Of a DNA stretch of 14,290 nt, positions 6,951 through 14,290 are shown in pieces. Origin of the DNA: Cellulomonas sp. (GTDB lineage Bacteria > Actinomycetota > Actinomycetes > Actinomycetales > Cellulomonadaceae); assembly GCA_031178805.1 (NCBI GenBank), contig JAPSIJ010000026.1, forward strand, positions 1 through 14,290, read 5' to 3'. The translations under genes and the position numbers were made by a program. The number at the start of each line of letters is the position of its first letter. Positions within the stretch are counted from its first letter, which is position 1. The notes below the pieces were generated by a model. It worked only from the letters and a program-made list of their open reading frames with translations, did no database searches and was not told where the DNA came from.

Positions 6951-6958
6951 CTGCTGCG

Positions 6959-7981
<1,023 letters not shown>

Positions 7982-8013
7982 CCCGACGCGACCAGGGCCC
8001 CGGCCCGGACGCG

Positions 8014-8053
8014 ACGAGGGCCCGGCCACCTGTCCAGGTGGCCGGGCCCTCGT
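8014..8053. terminator. Perfect 19-bp hairpin terminator shared by fba and the convergent STAS gene
   Basis: ACGAGGGCCCGGCCACCTG at 8014-8032 is exactly complementary to CAGGTGGCCGGGCCCTCGT at 8035-8053, with TC between. It begins 33 nt after the fba stop and lies 43 nt beyond the stop of the convergent STAS gene. There is no T-tract on either side, which is common for terminators in very GC-rich actinobacteria. Its symmetry and position suggest it works for both strands. Confidence 0.85.
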
Positions 8054-8095
8054 GCGTGCGGGGGGTGCTGCGGCGGGCGTGCCGCGGGCGGCGGG

Positions 8096-8512
8096 TCAGC
8101 CGCGCGGGGCGTCGTCCACGACGTCGAGCAGCTCGCCGATCCGGGTGACCTCGAGCAGGAACTGCACGGTCGGCGGCACGTGCAGCAGCCGCACCCGGTG
8201 CGGCGTCCGGGACGCCAGGCGGGCGAGGAACGCCACGCCCGAGGAGTCCATGAACGTCACGTGGTGCGCGTCGACCTCGATCGGGACGCCCGCCTGCTCG
8301 GCGTCCGTGGTGGCCTGCGCCAGGTCGGCGCCGAGGTCGGCGTCGACCTCGCCCGACAGGACGATGGTGGTCCGGTCGGGGGACAGGATGACGTGGACCG
8401 AGCCCGGCTCGCCCGGGGCGTCGCGCGGAGCAGGTACCGTCGGCGCCGGGGCGCCTTCCGCGCCCTGGTCCCCGGCGAGCCCGCCCGGCGGTGTGCTGTT
8501 ACCGTCGCGCAC
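8096..8512 (-). CDS. STAS-domain anti-anti-sigma factor with Pro/Gly-rich N-terminal extension
   Basis: This is a 138-aa protein. Residues 1-37 are a disordered, Pro/Gly/Ala-rich tail. Residues 38-135 form a STAS domain of the SpoIIAA/RsbV type, with LSGEVDADL (52-60) and the phosphorylation motif FMDSSGVAFL, where DSSG spans 89-92. In this family an unphosphorylated STAS protein captures an anti-sigma kinase and frees a sigma factor; phosphorylation on the motif serine switches it off and a PP2C phosphatase reactivates it. The adjacent divergent gene encodes both a PP2C phosphatase and an RsbW-like kinase, the obvious partners. The start is a GTG at 8512, with GGGAG 4 nt upstream in a longer purine run (GGAGGGAAGGGAG). 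The gene converges on fba. The sigma factor or other final target is not visible here. Confidence 0.9.
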   Translation of the reverse strand: MRDGNSTPPGGLAGDQGAEGAPAPTVPAPRDAPGEPGSVHVILSPDRTTIVLSGEVDADLGADLAQATTDAEQAGVPIEVDAHHVTFMDSSGVAFLARLASRTPHRVRLLHVPPTVQFLLEVTRIGELLDVVDDAPRG

Positions 8513-8622
8513 GATGCTCCCTTCCCTCCGGGCGGCGGCCGTCCGGCCGCGCCGGGTATCGGCGTCGTCCGGTGGGTGGCTTCGCCGGACCTGTCGGGAA
8601 CGCTAGACGATCGGAGGCGGTG
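8513..8622. promoter_or_regulatory. Divergent control region between the STAS gene and the phosphatase/kinase gene
   Basis: This 110-bp gap must carry promoters for both genes. It contains a perfect inverted repeat (GCGGCCG at 8535-8541 and CGGCCGC at 8544-8550), a GGGTAT at 8554-8559 and the GGAGG of the phosphatase gene at 8613-8617. GGGTAT equals the -10 of SigB/SigF-type promoters, but the matching -35 (GnTT, 14-16 bp upstream) is absent. No promoter can be assigned with confidence. Confidence 0.4.
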
Positions 8623-10806
8623 GTGGTCAACTCCACGCCACGTGCCGGCGCCGAGGAGACCCCGCCGCCGTTCGGCGCCGAGGCCGGCCAGGCCCTCGGG
8701 ACGCCCGTCCTCGTGGCCTCCGCGACCGAGCCCGGCTGGCCCGTCGTGTGGGTCAACCGCGCCTTCACCGAGACCACCGGCCTGACCCTCGCCGACGTCG
8801 CCGGGCCCGCCCGCGGCCTCGTCGCCACGTCCGCCGAGGACGGCTCCGGCCTGCGCCACCTGGAGGAGGCGGTCCGCGCCCACCGGGCCACCTCCGCCCT
8901 GCTGCGGCTGCGCCGCGCCGGCGGGGAGTGGTTCTGGGCCCGGACCGTCGTCACGCCCGTCGCCGGCGAGGGTGACGGGCCCGCCTACTGGATCGCCGCC
9001 ATGGTCGACGTCACCGCCGACGTCGACCGGGACGCCGCCGTCGCCGCCGAGGTCGAGGTCGTCCGGCGGGAGAGCGAGGACCTCGCGCTGATCGGCGCCG
9101 TCTCCGACCTCGTGATGGACCTGGACGACCCGTACGGCCTGCGCGCCATCGCCGACCTGCTGTCGCGCCGCGTCGTCGCCTGGGCCGGCTTCTACGTGGA
9201 CGACGACGGGCTGCAGGCCGCCGAGGGCGTCGACACCAGCCGCGCCACCCGCCTCCCGGGCCGCCGGCGCGACGCGGGTGCCCGCCCGGTGTTCGTCCGC
9301 CGGGGCCGCGCCGCGGGCCAGGACCCCGTGCAGCGGATGCTCGACGGGGAGGGCGAGGGCGCCGCGTTCCCCCTGGACCTCGACCTCGACGCCGCGCACG
9401 AGACCGGCTCCGCCACCGCGTGGCTCGCGGAGGACCTCCGCGGCCGCGTGCCCGAGCACCTGCGCACCGGGCACGTCGCCGTGCTGCCGCTGCCGGGCCG
9501 GCACCGCGTGCTCGGCGCGCTCGCGGTCGTCGCCCGCCCCGCGGAGGTGCCCGCCGACCGGCCCGCGCCGGCCGCCGACGTGCCCACCCGCGGCGGCCTC
9601 GACGAGCGCACCCGCACCATCCTGTCGCTCACCGCCCGCCGCGTCGGGCTCGGCATGGAGAACGTCCGGCTGTACGCCCGCGAGCACCGCGTGGCCGAGA
9701 CCCTGCAGCGGGCGATGCTCCCCGAGCAGGCGGAGGTCGAGGGGCTCGACGTCTGGTCCTACTACGCGCCCAACGTCGTGTACGCCCAGGTCGGCGGCGA
9801 CTGGTACGACGTCGTGCAGATCAGCCGGGACGTCGTCGGCGTCGTGATCGGCGACGTGGTCGGGCACGACGTCGAGGCGGCGGCCGCCATGGGCCAGCTG
9901 CGGTCCGTCGTGCGGGCCTACGCCTTCGAGGTCACCGAGCCCGGGCCCGTCCTGGAGCGCGTCGACCAGCTCGTCGGCGGCATGCGGATCCCGCGGTCCG
10001 CCGGCCTGGTGCTCACCACCCTCGCCCGGCGCGAGCCCGAGGACGGCGGCTGCCCCACCTGGCACCTGGAGTACTCCCGCGCCGGGCACCTGCCCGCGCT
10101 GCTCGTCCGGCAGGGCGAGGTCGTCCTGCTCGACGACGCAGGCGGCCCGCTGATCGGCTTCGGCCACGGCAGCCGCCGCACCGCCGGCGTGGACCTCCAG
10201 CCCGGCGACGTCCTGGTGTTCTACACCGACGGCCTGATCGAGCGCCGCGACCGCGCCCTCCCCGACGGGCTCGCCGCCCTCCGGGAGGTCGCCGCCGGGG
10301 CCACCGCGGTGGACGCCGCCGGCATCGGCGAGGAGCTGCTCGCCCGCCTCGCCGACAGCCCCGAGGACGACGTCGCCGTCGTCGTCGTGCGCGTGCCCGA
10401 CCTGACCGACACCTCCGGCCACGGCGGCAACGTGCGCAGCCGGCGCTGGCAGCTGCCCGGCGAGCCCGCGTCCATCGCCCGCGCCCGGCACGCCGTGCTG
10501 CGCACCTGCCACGCCTGGGACCTCGGCGACGCCGCCAACGCGGAGCTCGTCGTCTCCGAGCTCGTCGCCAACGCCGTCCTGCACGGCTGGGGCCGCGTCA
10601 CGCTGCGGCTGCACGACACCGGCGAGGGGCTGCGCATCGAGGTCGAGGACTCCAACCCGACCCCGCCCGTCGCCACCGAGGGCCACCCCGGGCGGATCGG
10701 CGGCTTCGGCATGCGGATCGTCGAGCGGCTGGCCGACTGGGGCTGGCGGCCGTCCCGCGGCGGCAAGGTGGTCTGGGCGCGCGTGCGGCCGACGTCGCCG
10801 GGCTGA
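8623..10806 (+). CDS. PAS - GAF-like - PP2C (SpoIIE) phosphatase - HATPase (RsbW-like) switch protein
   Basis: This is a soluble 727-aa protein. Residues about 20-130 look like a PAS sensor (VWVNRAFTETTG around N45, GEWFWARTVVTPV near 102). About 150-350 is a probable GAF-like region. A PP2C/SpoIIE phosphatase spans about 365-595, with metal ligands D393 (GGDWYD), D411 (GDVVGHD), D536 (YTDG) and D583 (EDDVAV). From about 605 to the end is an RsbW-type Bergerat ATPase with an N-box ELVANAVLH (E646, N650, H654; the E-to-N spacing equals E46/N50 of SpoIIAB), a G1 box VEDSN (D676) and a G2 box GGFGMRIV. All residues needed for both opposing activities are present, so it could dephosphorylate and phosphorylate STAS partners. 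GGAGG lies 5 nt before the GTG at 8623; the adjacent GTG at 8620 is an alternative start. It is flanked by two STAS genes. Confidence 0.9.
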   Translation: MVNSTPRAGAEETPPPFGAEAGQALGTPVLVASATEPGWPVVWVNRAFTETTGLTLADVAGPARGLVATSAEDGSGLRHLEEAVRAHRATSALLRLRRAGGEWFWARTVVTPVAGEGDGPAYWIAAMVDVTADVDRDAAVAAEVEVVRRESEDLALIGAVSDLVMDLDDPYGLRAIADLLSRRVVAWAGFYVDDDGLQAAEGVDTSRATRLPGRRRDAGARPVFVRRGRAAGQDPVQRMLDGEGEGAAFPLDLDLDAAHETGSATAWLAEDLRGRVPEHLRTGHVAVLPLPGRHRVLGALAVVARPAEVPADRPAPAADVPTRGGLDERTRTILSLTARRVGLGMENVRLYAREHRVAETLQRAMLPEQAEVEGLDVWSYYAPNVVYAQVGGDWYDVVQISRDVVGVVIGDVVGHDVEAAAAMGQLRSVVRAYAFEVTEPGPVLERVDQLVGGMRIPRSAGLVLTTLARREPEDGGCPTWHLEYSRAGHLPALLVRQGEVVLLDDAGGPLIGFGHGSRRTAGVDLQPGDVLVFYTDGLIERRDRALPDGLAALREVAAGATAVDAAGIGEELLARLADSPEDDVAVVVVRVPDLTDTSGHGGNVRSRRWQLPGEPASIARARHAVLRTCHAWDLGDAANAELVVSELVANAVLHGWGRVTLRLHDTGEGLRIEVEDSNPTPPVATEGHPGRIGGFGMRIVERLADWGWRPSRGGKVVWARVRPTSPG

Positions 10807-10828
10807 CGAGGAGCGGGCCGGGCTCGCG

Positions 10829-10846
10829 GGCCGGGTCGTCCCGGCC
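10829..10846. terminator. GC hairpin in the convergent gap after the phosphatase/kinase gene
   Basis: GGCCGGG at 10829-10835 and CCCGGCC at 10840-10846 form a perfect 7-bp stem around a TCGT tetraloop, 22 nt after the phosphatase stop. There is no T-tract. It probably ends transcription of the phosphatase/kinase gene. Confidence 0.5.
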
Positions 10847-10858
10847 GGCTCCGGCCGC

Positions 10859-10932
10859 GGCTCAGGCGGGGAGGCGCGGGTAGGGGAGGCTCAGGCTGGG
10901 CAGGCTCAGGCTGGGGAGGCTCAGGCGGGGGA
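10859..10932. repeat. Five tandem 14-15-bp repeats that iterate the stop codon of the second STAS gene
   Basis: Units read GGCTCAGGCTGGGGA with small changes and start at 10859 (14 bp), 10873 (diverged, no TCA), 10888, 10903 and 10918. The last overlaps the 3' end of the STAS gene and supplies its stop (TCA at 10921-10923, TGA on the minus strand). Because the period is 15, the next two units place TGA in the same frame again, only four codons apart. The array fills most of the gap to the phosphatase terminator. Confidence 0.8.
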
Positions 10933-11292
10933 GGACGCGTCCTGCGTCACGGCGGGCTCGCCGTCCGCCGCGTCCTCGGCGCAGCGGTGCTCCGCGTCGA
11001 TGCGGAACAGCTCCAGCGCGCCGCAGATCTCCAGCACGAACAGGTCACGGGGGTCCGCGCCGCGCAGCACCGTCGCGCCGCCGCGCTTGCGGCTCGCGTC
11101 GGCCAGCGAGATGAGGAACGCCGCGCCGGTCGAGTCCATGAACGTCACGTCGCACATGTCGATCACCAGCAGCTGCCGGCGCAGGCCCACCACCCGGGCC
11201 GCGATCTCCGGGAACTGGTCCCGCTCGGCGAGGTCGAGGTCGCCGGCGATGACGAGGGTGGTCGTCGCAGCCGAGGTGGCGATCTCGATCAT
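10921..11292 (-). CDS. STAS-domain anti-anti-sigma factor
   Basis: The 123-aa protein is a single STAS domain (1-105) followed by a short acidic Ala/Ser tail. Beta-strands and the LVIAGDLDLAER segment lead to FMDSTGAAFLISL, with the phosphorylatable serine S54 in DSTG (53-56), the same motif as in RsbV. FVLEICGALELFRI near the C-terminus fits the last STAS helix. It shares the core motif but little else with the STAS protein at 8096-8512 and lacks its long N-terminal tail, so the two are probably paralogues with distinct partners or roles. It converges on the phosphatase/kinase gene, the likely modifying enzyme. The ATG at 11292 has GGAGG 7 nt upstream, which fixes the start; longer in-frame versions lack a signal. 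The protein ends in SSPA within a tandem repeat. Confidence 0.92.
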   Translation of the reverse strand: MIEIATSAATTTLVIAGDLDLAERDQFPEIAARVVGLRRQLLVIDMCDVTFMDSTGAAFLISLADASRKRGGATVLRGADPRDLFVLEICGALELFRIDAEHRCAEDAADGEPAVTQDASSPA

Positions 11293-11313
11293 GGGGGAGC
11301 CTCCGACGGGGGA

Positions 11314-11325
11314 CGTGCATGCACG
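11314..11325. promoter_or_regulatory. Perfect 12-bp palindrome in the leader of the second STAS gene
   Basis: CGTGCATGCACG is exactly self-complementary. It lies between a candidate -10 for the STAS gene (TACAGT on the minus strand, 11335-11340) and its ribosome binding site. It could be an operator for a dimeric regulator or a small leader hairpin. No known binding consensus is claimed. Confidence 0.4.
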
Positions 11326-11334
11326 GGCCTCATG

Positions 11335-11340
11335 ACTGTA
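11335..11340 (-). promoter_or_regulatory. Candidate -10 box of the second STAS gene
   Basis: The minus strand reads TACAGT (TANNNT), giving a leader of roughly 35-40 nt that contains the palindrome and the GGAGG. A -35 is not recognisable. Confidence 0.35.
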
Positions 11341-11379
11341 ACCACCTGCGCGGCCCGACCGCACGCGGGCGCCGCCTGC

Positions 11380-11385
11380 GACACT
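11380..11385 (+). promoter_or_regulatory. Possible leaderless -10 box of the DUF3151 gene (weak match)
   Basis: GACACT lies 7 nt before the ATG at 11393, and no Shine-Dalgarno sequence is present. It keeps the A at position 2 and the final T of TANNNT at the spacing seen in the other genes, but not the first T. Confidence 0.3.
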
Positions 11386-11392
11386 GGCTGCC

Positions 11393-11815
11393 ATGACCGG
11401 ACCGAACCTGCTGGAGCCCGAGCCCACCCGGCTGCCCGACGGCGCCGACGCCGAGGCGCGCGCCGTCCTGACCGCCGGCGGCGACCCCCGCGACGCCGCC
11501 CGCCGGGTGCCCGCCTCGTCCCTCGCCTGGGCGCTGCTCGCCGAGCGCGCGCTGCGCGACGAGGGCGACCCGGTGGCCGCCTACGCCTACGCCCGCACCG
11601 GCTACCACCGCGGCCTCGACGCCCTGCGCCGCGCCGGCTGGCGCGGCCGCGGCCCGGTCCCCGCGGACCACGAGGCCAACCAGGGCTTCCTGCGCGCGCT
11701 GCTCGCCCTCGCCGAGGCCGCCGAGGCCATCGAGGAGCAGGACGAGGCCGAGCGCTGCACCCAGTTCCTCGCCGACTCCGGCACCTCGCCGGAGGAGGTC
11801 TCCGCGCTCCGCTGA
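11393..11815 (+). CDS. DUF3151 family protein
   Basis: This 140-aa soluble, largely helical, acidic protein has no signal peptide or membrane segment. It has the recognisable DUF3151 pattern: NLLEPEPTRLPD at 5-16, an Ala-rich helical region, then YAYARTGYHRGLDALRRAGW (62-81), RGRGPVPADHEANQGFLRALLALAEAAEAI and finally RCTQFLADS. The central segment resembles a tetratricopeptide-like helix pair. The family is confined to actinobacteria, and its function is unknown. In mycobacteria a homologue lies in the purA-fba interval, as here, so the position is conserved. purA starts 121 bp downstream with its own promoter candidate. The start ATG is the first in frame and begins the conserved N-terminus. 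Confidence 0.87.
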   Translation: MTGPNLLEPEPTRLPDGADAEARAVLTAGGDPRDAARRVPASSLAWALLAERALRDEGDPVAAYAYARTGYHRGLDALRRAGWRGRGPVPADHEANQGFLRALLALAEAAEAIEEQDEAERCTQFLADSGTSPEEVSALR

Positions 11816-11846
11816 GCCGCACGCGCCGGACGGCGGGCCCCGGGCT

Positions 11847-11870
11847 CCGGTAATCTTCCGGAGGTACCGG
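11847..11870 (+). promoter_or_regulatory. purA promoter candidate: TAATCT -10 inside a CCGGTA/TACCGG dyad
   Basis: TAATCT at 11851-11856 fits TANNNT and lies about 80 bp before the purA start. It overlaps an inverted repeat whose 6-bp arms are CCGGTA (11847-11852) and TACCGG (11865-11870), with an inner TCCGGA palindrome. This is a plausible operator over the promoter. A convincing -35 is lacking. Confidence 0.4.
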
Positions 11871-11936
11871 GGTCGCCTGCCGTCCGGTGCCCGGGCCGGG
11901 ACGCCCGCCGCCGGGCAGGGTGGGAGTGGTGATCAC

Positions 11937-13223
11937 ATGCCGGCCGTCGTGGTGCTCGGGACCCAGTGGGGTGACGAGGGCAAGGGCAAGGCGACCGACC
12001 AGCTCGGGTCGCGGATCGACTACGTCGTGAAGTTCAACGGCGGCAACAACGCCGGGCACACCGTCGTCATCGACGGCGAGAAGTACGCCCTGCACCTGCT
12101 GCCGTCCGGCATCCTCTCGCCGGGGGTCACCCCCGTCATCGGCAACGGCGTCGTCATCGACATCTCCGTGCTGTTCGAGGAGATCGACGCCCTCGAGGCC
12201 CGCGGCGTCTCCGCCGAGCGGCTGCTGGTGTCGTCCGCCGCGCACGTCATCGCGCCCTACCACCGGACGGTCGACAAGGTCACCGAGCGCTTCCTCGGCA
12301 AGCGGAAGATCGGCACCACCGGCCGCGGCATCGGCCCGGCGTACGCCGACAAGATCAACCGGGTCGGTATCCGCATCCAGGACCTGTTCGACGAGAAGAT
12401 CCTGCGGCAGAAGGTCGAGGGCGCCCTCGACCAGAAGAACCACCTGCTGGTGAAGGTCTACAACCGGCGCGCCATCACCGTCGACGAGACCGTCGAGGAC
12501 CTGCTGGGCTACGCCGAGCGGCTGCGCCCCTACGTCGCCGACACCCCGCTCGTGCTCAACCAGGCGCTCGACGCGGGCAGGACCCTCGTGTTCGAGGCCG
12601 GCCAGGCCACCATGCTCGACGTCGACCACGGCACGTACCCGTTCGTCACGTCGTCGTCGGCCACCGCCGGCGGCGCGTGCACCGGCTCCGGCGTCGGCCC
12701 CACCCGCATCGACCGGGTCGTCGGCGTCGCCAAGGCGTACACCACGCGCGTCGGCGAGGGCCCGTACCCCACCGAGCTGTTCGACGAGGACGGCGAGTGG
12801 CTCCGGCAGACCGGCGGCGAGTTCGGCACCACCACCGGCCGGCCCCGCCGCACCGGCTGGTACGACGCCGTCGTCGCCCGGTACTCCTCGCGGATCAACG
12901 GCCTCACCGACCTGGTCGTCACCAAGCTCGACGTGCTCACCGGCCGGGACAAGATCCCCGTCGCCGTCGCGTACGACGTGGACGGCCGCCGGTTCGACGA
13001 GATGCCGGACGACCAGAGCGACTACCACCACGCGAAGCCGGTCTACGAGTACCTCGACGGCTGGACCGAGGACATCTCCGGCGCCCGCGAGCTGTCGGAC
13101 CTGCCGGTCAACGCCCAGCGGTACCTCACCCACCTCGAGGAGATCTCCGGCTGCCGGATCTCCGCCGTCGGCGTCGGCCCGGGCCGCGAGGCCACCGTCG
13201 CCATCCACGACCTGCTCGGCTGA
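11937..13223 (+). CDS. purA: Adenylosuccinate synthetase
   Basis: The 428-aa enzyme converts IMP, aspartate and GTP to adenylosuccinate, the first committed step to AMP. It is full length for the family. GTQWGDEGKGK (8-18) includes the catalytic base D13, and GGNNAGHTVV (35-44) includes H41; both have E. coli numbering. TTGRGIGPAYADK starts at T127. The GTP/aspartate loop appears as TTTGRPRRTGWYD, and TKLDVLTG is the guanine-specificity motif. GQATMLDVDHGTYPFVTSS is the signature near 222-240. The ATG at 11937 starts the conserved MPAVVVLGTQWGDE N-terminus. GGGAG lies 10 nt upstream, so this gene has a leader and ribosome binding site. A hairpin follows its stop, and purD begins 51 bp later with its own promoter box. 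Confidence 0.97.
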   Translation: MPAVVVLGTQWGDEGKGKATDQLGSRIDYVVKFNGGNNAGHTVVIDGEKYALHLLPSGILSPGVTPVIGNGVVIDISVLFEEIDALEARGVSAERLLVSSAAHVIAPYHRTVDKVTERFLGKRKIGTTGRGIGPAYADKINRVGIRIQDLFDEKILRQKVEGALDQKNHLLVKVYNRRAITVDETVEDLLGYAERLRPYVADTPLVLNQALDAGRTLVFEAGQATMLDVDHGTYPFVTSSSATAGGACTGSGVGPTRIDRVVGVAKAYTTRVGEGPYPTELFDEDGEWLRQTGGEFGTTTGRPRRTGWYDAVVARYSSRINGLTDLVVTKLDVLTGRDKIPVAVAYDVDGRRFDEMPDDQSDYHHAKPVYEYLDGWTEDISGARELSDLPVNAQRYLTHLEEISGCRISAVGVGPGREATVAIHDLLG

Positions 13224-13237
13224 GCCGCGGACACCGG

Positions 13238-13257
13238 CCCCGCCGTGCGCGGCGGGG
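13238..13257 (+). terminator. Hairpin terminator after purA
   Basis: CCCCGCCG (13238-13245) and CGGCGGGG (13250-13257) form a perfect 8-bp stem with a TGCG loop, 14 nt after the purA stop. The stem lies immediately upstream of the purD -10 box, so it occupies the position expected for that promoter's -35. It lacks a T-tract. Confidence 0.6.
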
Positions 13258-13261
13258 TCGG

Positions 13262-13267
13262 TAGGGT
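13262..13267 (+). promoter_or_regulatory. Putative leaderless -10 box of purD
   Basis: TAGGGT is followed by 7 nt (CGGCGGC) and the GTG at 13275. It is nearly identical to the SDR gene arrangement (TAGGGT, GGCGGC, ATG). No Shine-Dalgarno sequence is present. Confidence 0.55.
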
Positions 13268-13274
13268 CGGCGGC

Positions 13275-14290
<1,016 letters not shown>

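Larger units (their letters stand above)
6757..6958. other. Divergent intergenic region between the M20 peptidase and fba
   Basis: About 200 bp with no convincing gene. The half next to the peptidase is GC-rich and open in the peptidase frame but shows no family conservation that I recognise. The half next to fba contains the only clearly A/T-rich stretch of the window (6931-6947, CCCTTCTTTTCTTTGG region), which belongs to the fba leader. Promoters for both genes must lie here. Confidence 0.6.

Noticed and set aside
8554..8559. GGGTAT as a SigB/SigF-type -10 autoregulating the partner-switching genes
   Set aside because: The hexamer matches, but no GnTT-type -35 lies 14-16 bp upstream; that stretch is a GGCCG inverted repeat. 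One hexamer is not enough.
8595..8600. GGGAAC before the phosphatase gene as an ECF-sigma -35
   Set aside because: A -10 at the required 16-17 bp would fall on the ribosome binding site and start codon, leaving no room for the SD-led start.
8257..10686. Long minus-strand open frame (about 800 codons) opposite the phosphatase/kinase gene
   Set aside because: It is antisense to a protein with complete PP2C and ATPase motifs; the translation is low-complexity Gly/Asp/Val/His and resembles nothing known.

Overview
The window is very GC-rich (well over 70 % by eye) with strong G/C bias at third codon positions. Gene content and order (xth, SDR, pyrE, HAD, dedA, SpoU-type methyltransferase, M20 peptidase, class II fba, DUF3151, purA, purD) match the conserved pyrE-fba-purA neighbourhood of Actinobacteria. 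The protein style (a Pro/Gly/Tyr-repeat DUF4190 protein, PAS-phosphatase-kinase fusions) suggests a Micrococcales actinobacterium close to Cellulomonadaceae. That placement is inference; no rRNA gene is present.

Layout. (1) 1-696, minus: 5' part of a membrane protein with a heptad-repeat N-terminus, DUF4190-like membrane segments and perhaps the start of a septum-formation domain. (2) 762-1559, minus: exonuclease III. (3) 1662-3045, plus: a short-chain dehydrogenase and pyrE. (4) 3103-4652, minus: a dedA-HAD phosphatase pair overlapping by 4 nt. (5) 4694-5335, plus: a TrmH/SpoU-type RNA methyltransferase. (6) 5347 to about 6756, minus: an M20 metallopeptidase without an obvious standard start codon. 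(7) 6959-7981, plus: fructose-bisphosphate aldolase, followed by a long perfect hairpin. (8) 8096-11292: a partner-switching island, namely a PAS-GAF-like-PP2C-HATPase protein flanked by two stand-alone STAS anti-anti-sigma proteins. (9) 11393-14290, plus: DUF3151 protein, purA and the first 338 codons of purD.

Most of the window is housekeeping: nucleotide synthesis (pyrE, purA, purD), glycolysis (fba), DNA repair (xth), RNA modification and lipid-carrier recycling (dedA). The regulatory island is the part with unusual content. One polypeptide carries a sensor, a STAS phosphatase and a STAS kinase, and two separate STAS proteins are its likely substrates. It resembles the mycobacterial Rv1364c architecture with the STAS domain split off, and no sigma factor is visible nearby.

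On the expression side, six genes have a TANNNT box exactly 6-7 nt before the start codon and no Shine-Dalgarno sequence, the pattern of leaderless transcription; two more have a looser match. Genes of the regulatory island, fba and purA instead have Shine-Dalgarno-like sequences. Two gene ends (pyrE and the second STAS gene) lie in short tandem repeats that duplicate the stop codon. No tRNA, rRNA, CRISPR, insertion sequence or phage feature was seen. All gaps between genes are about 200 bp or shorter.
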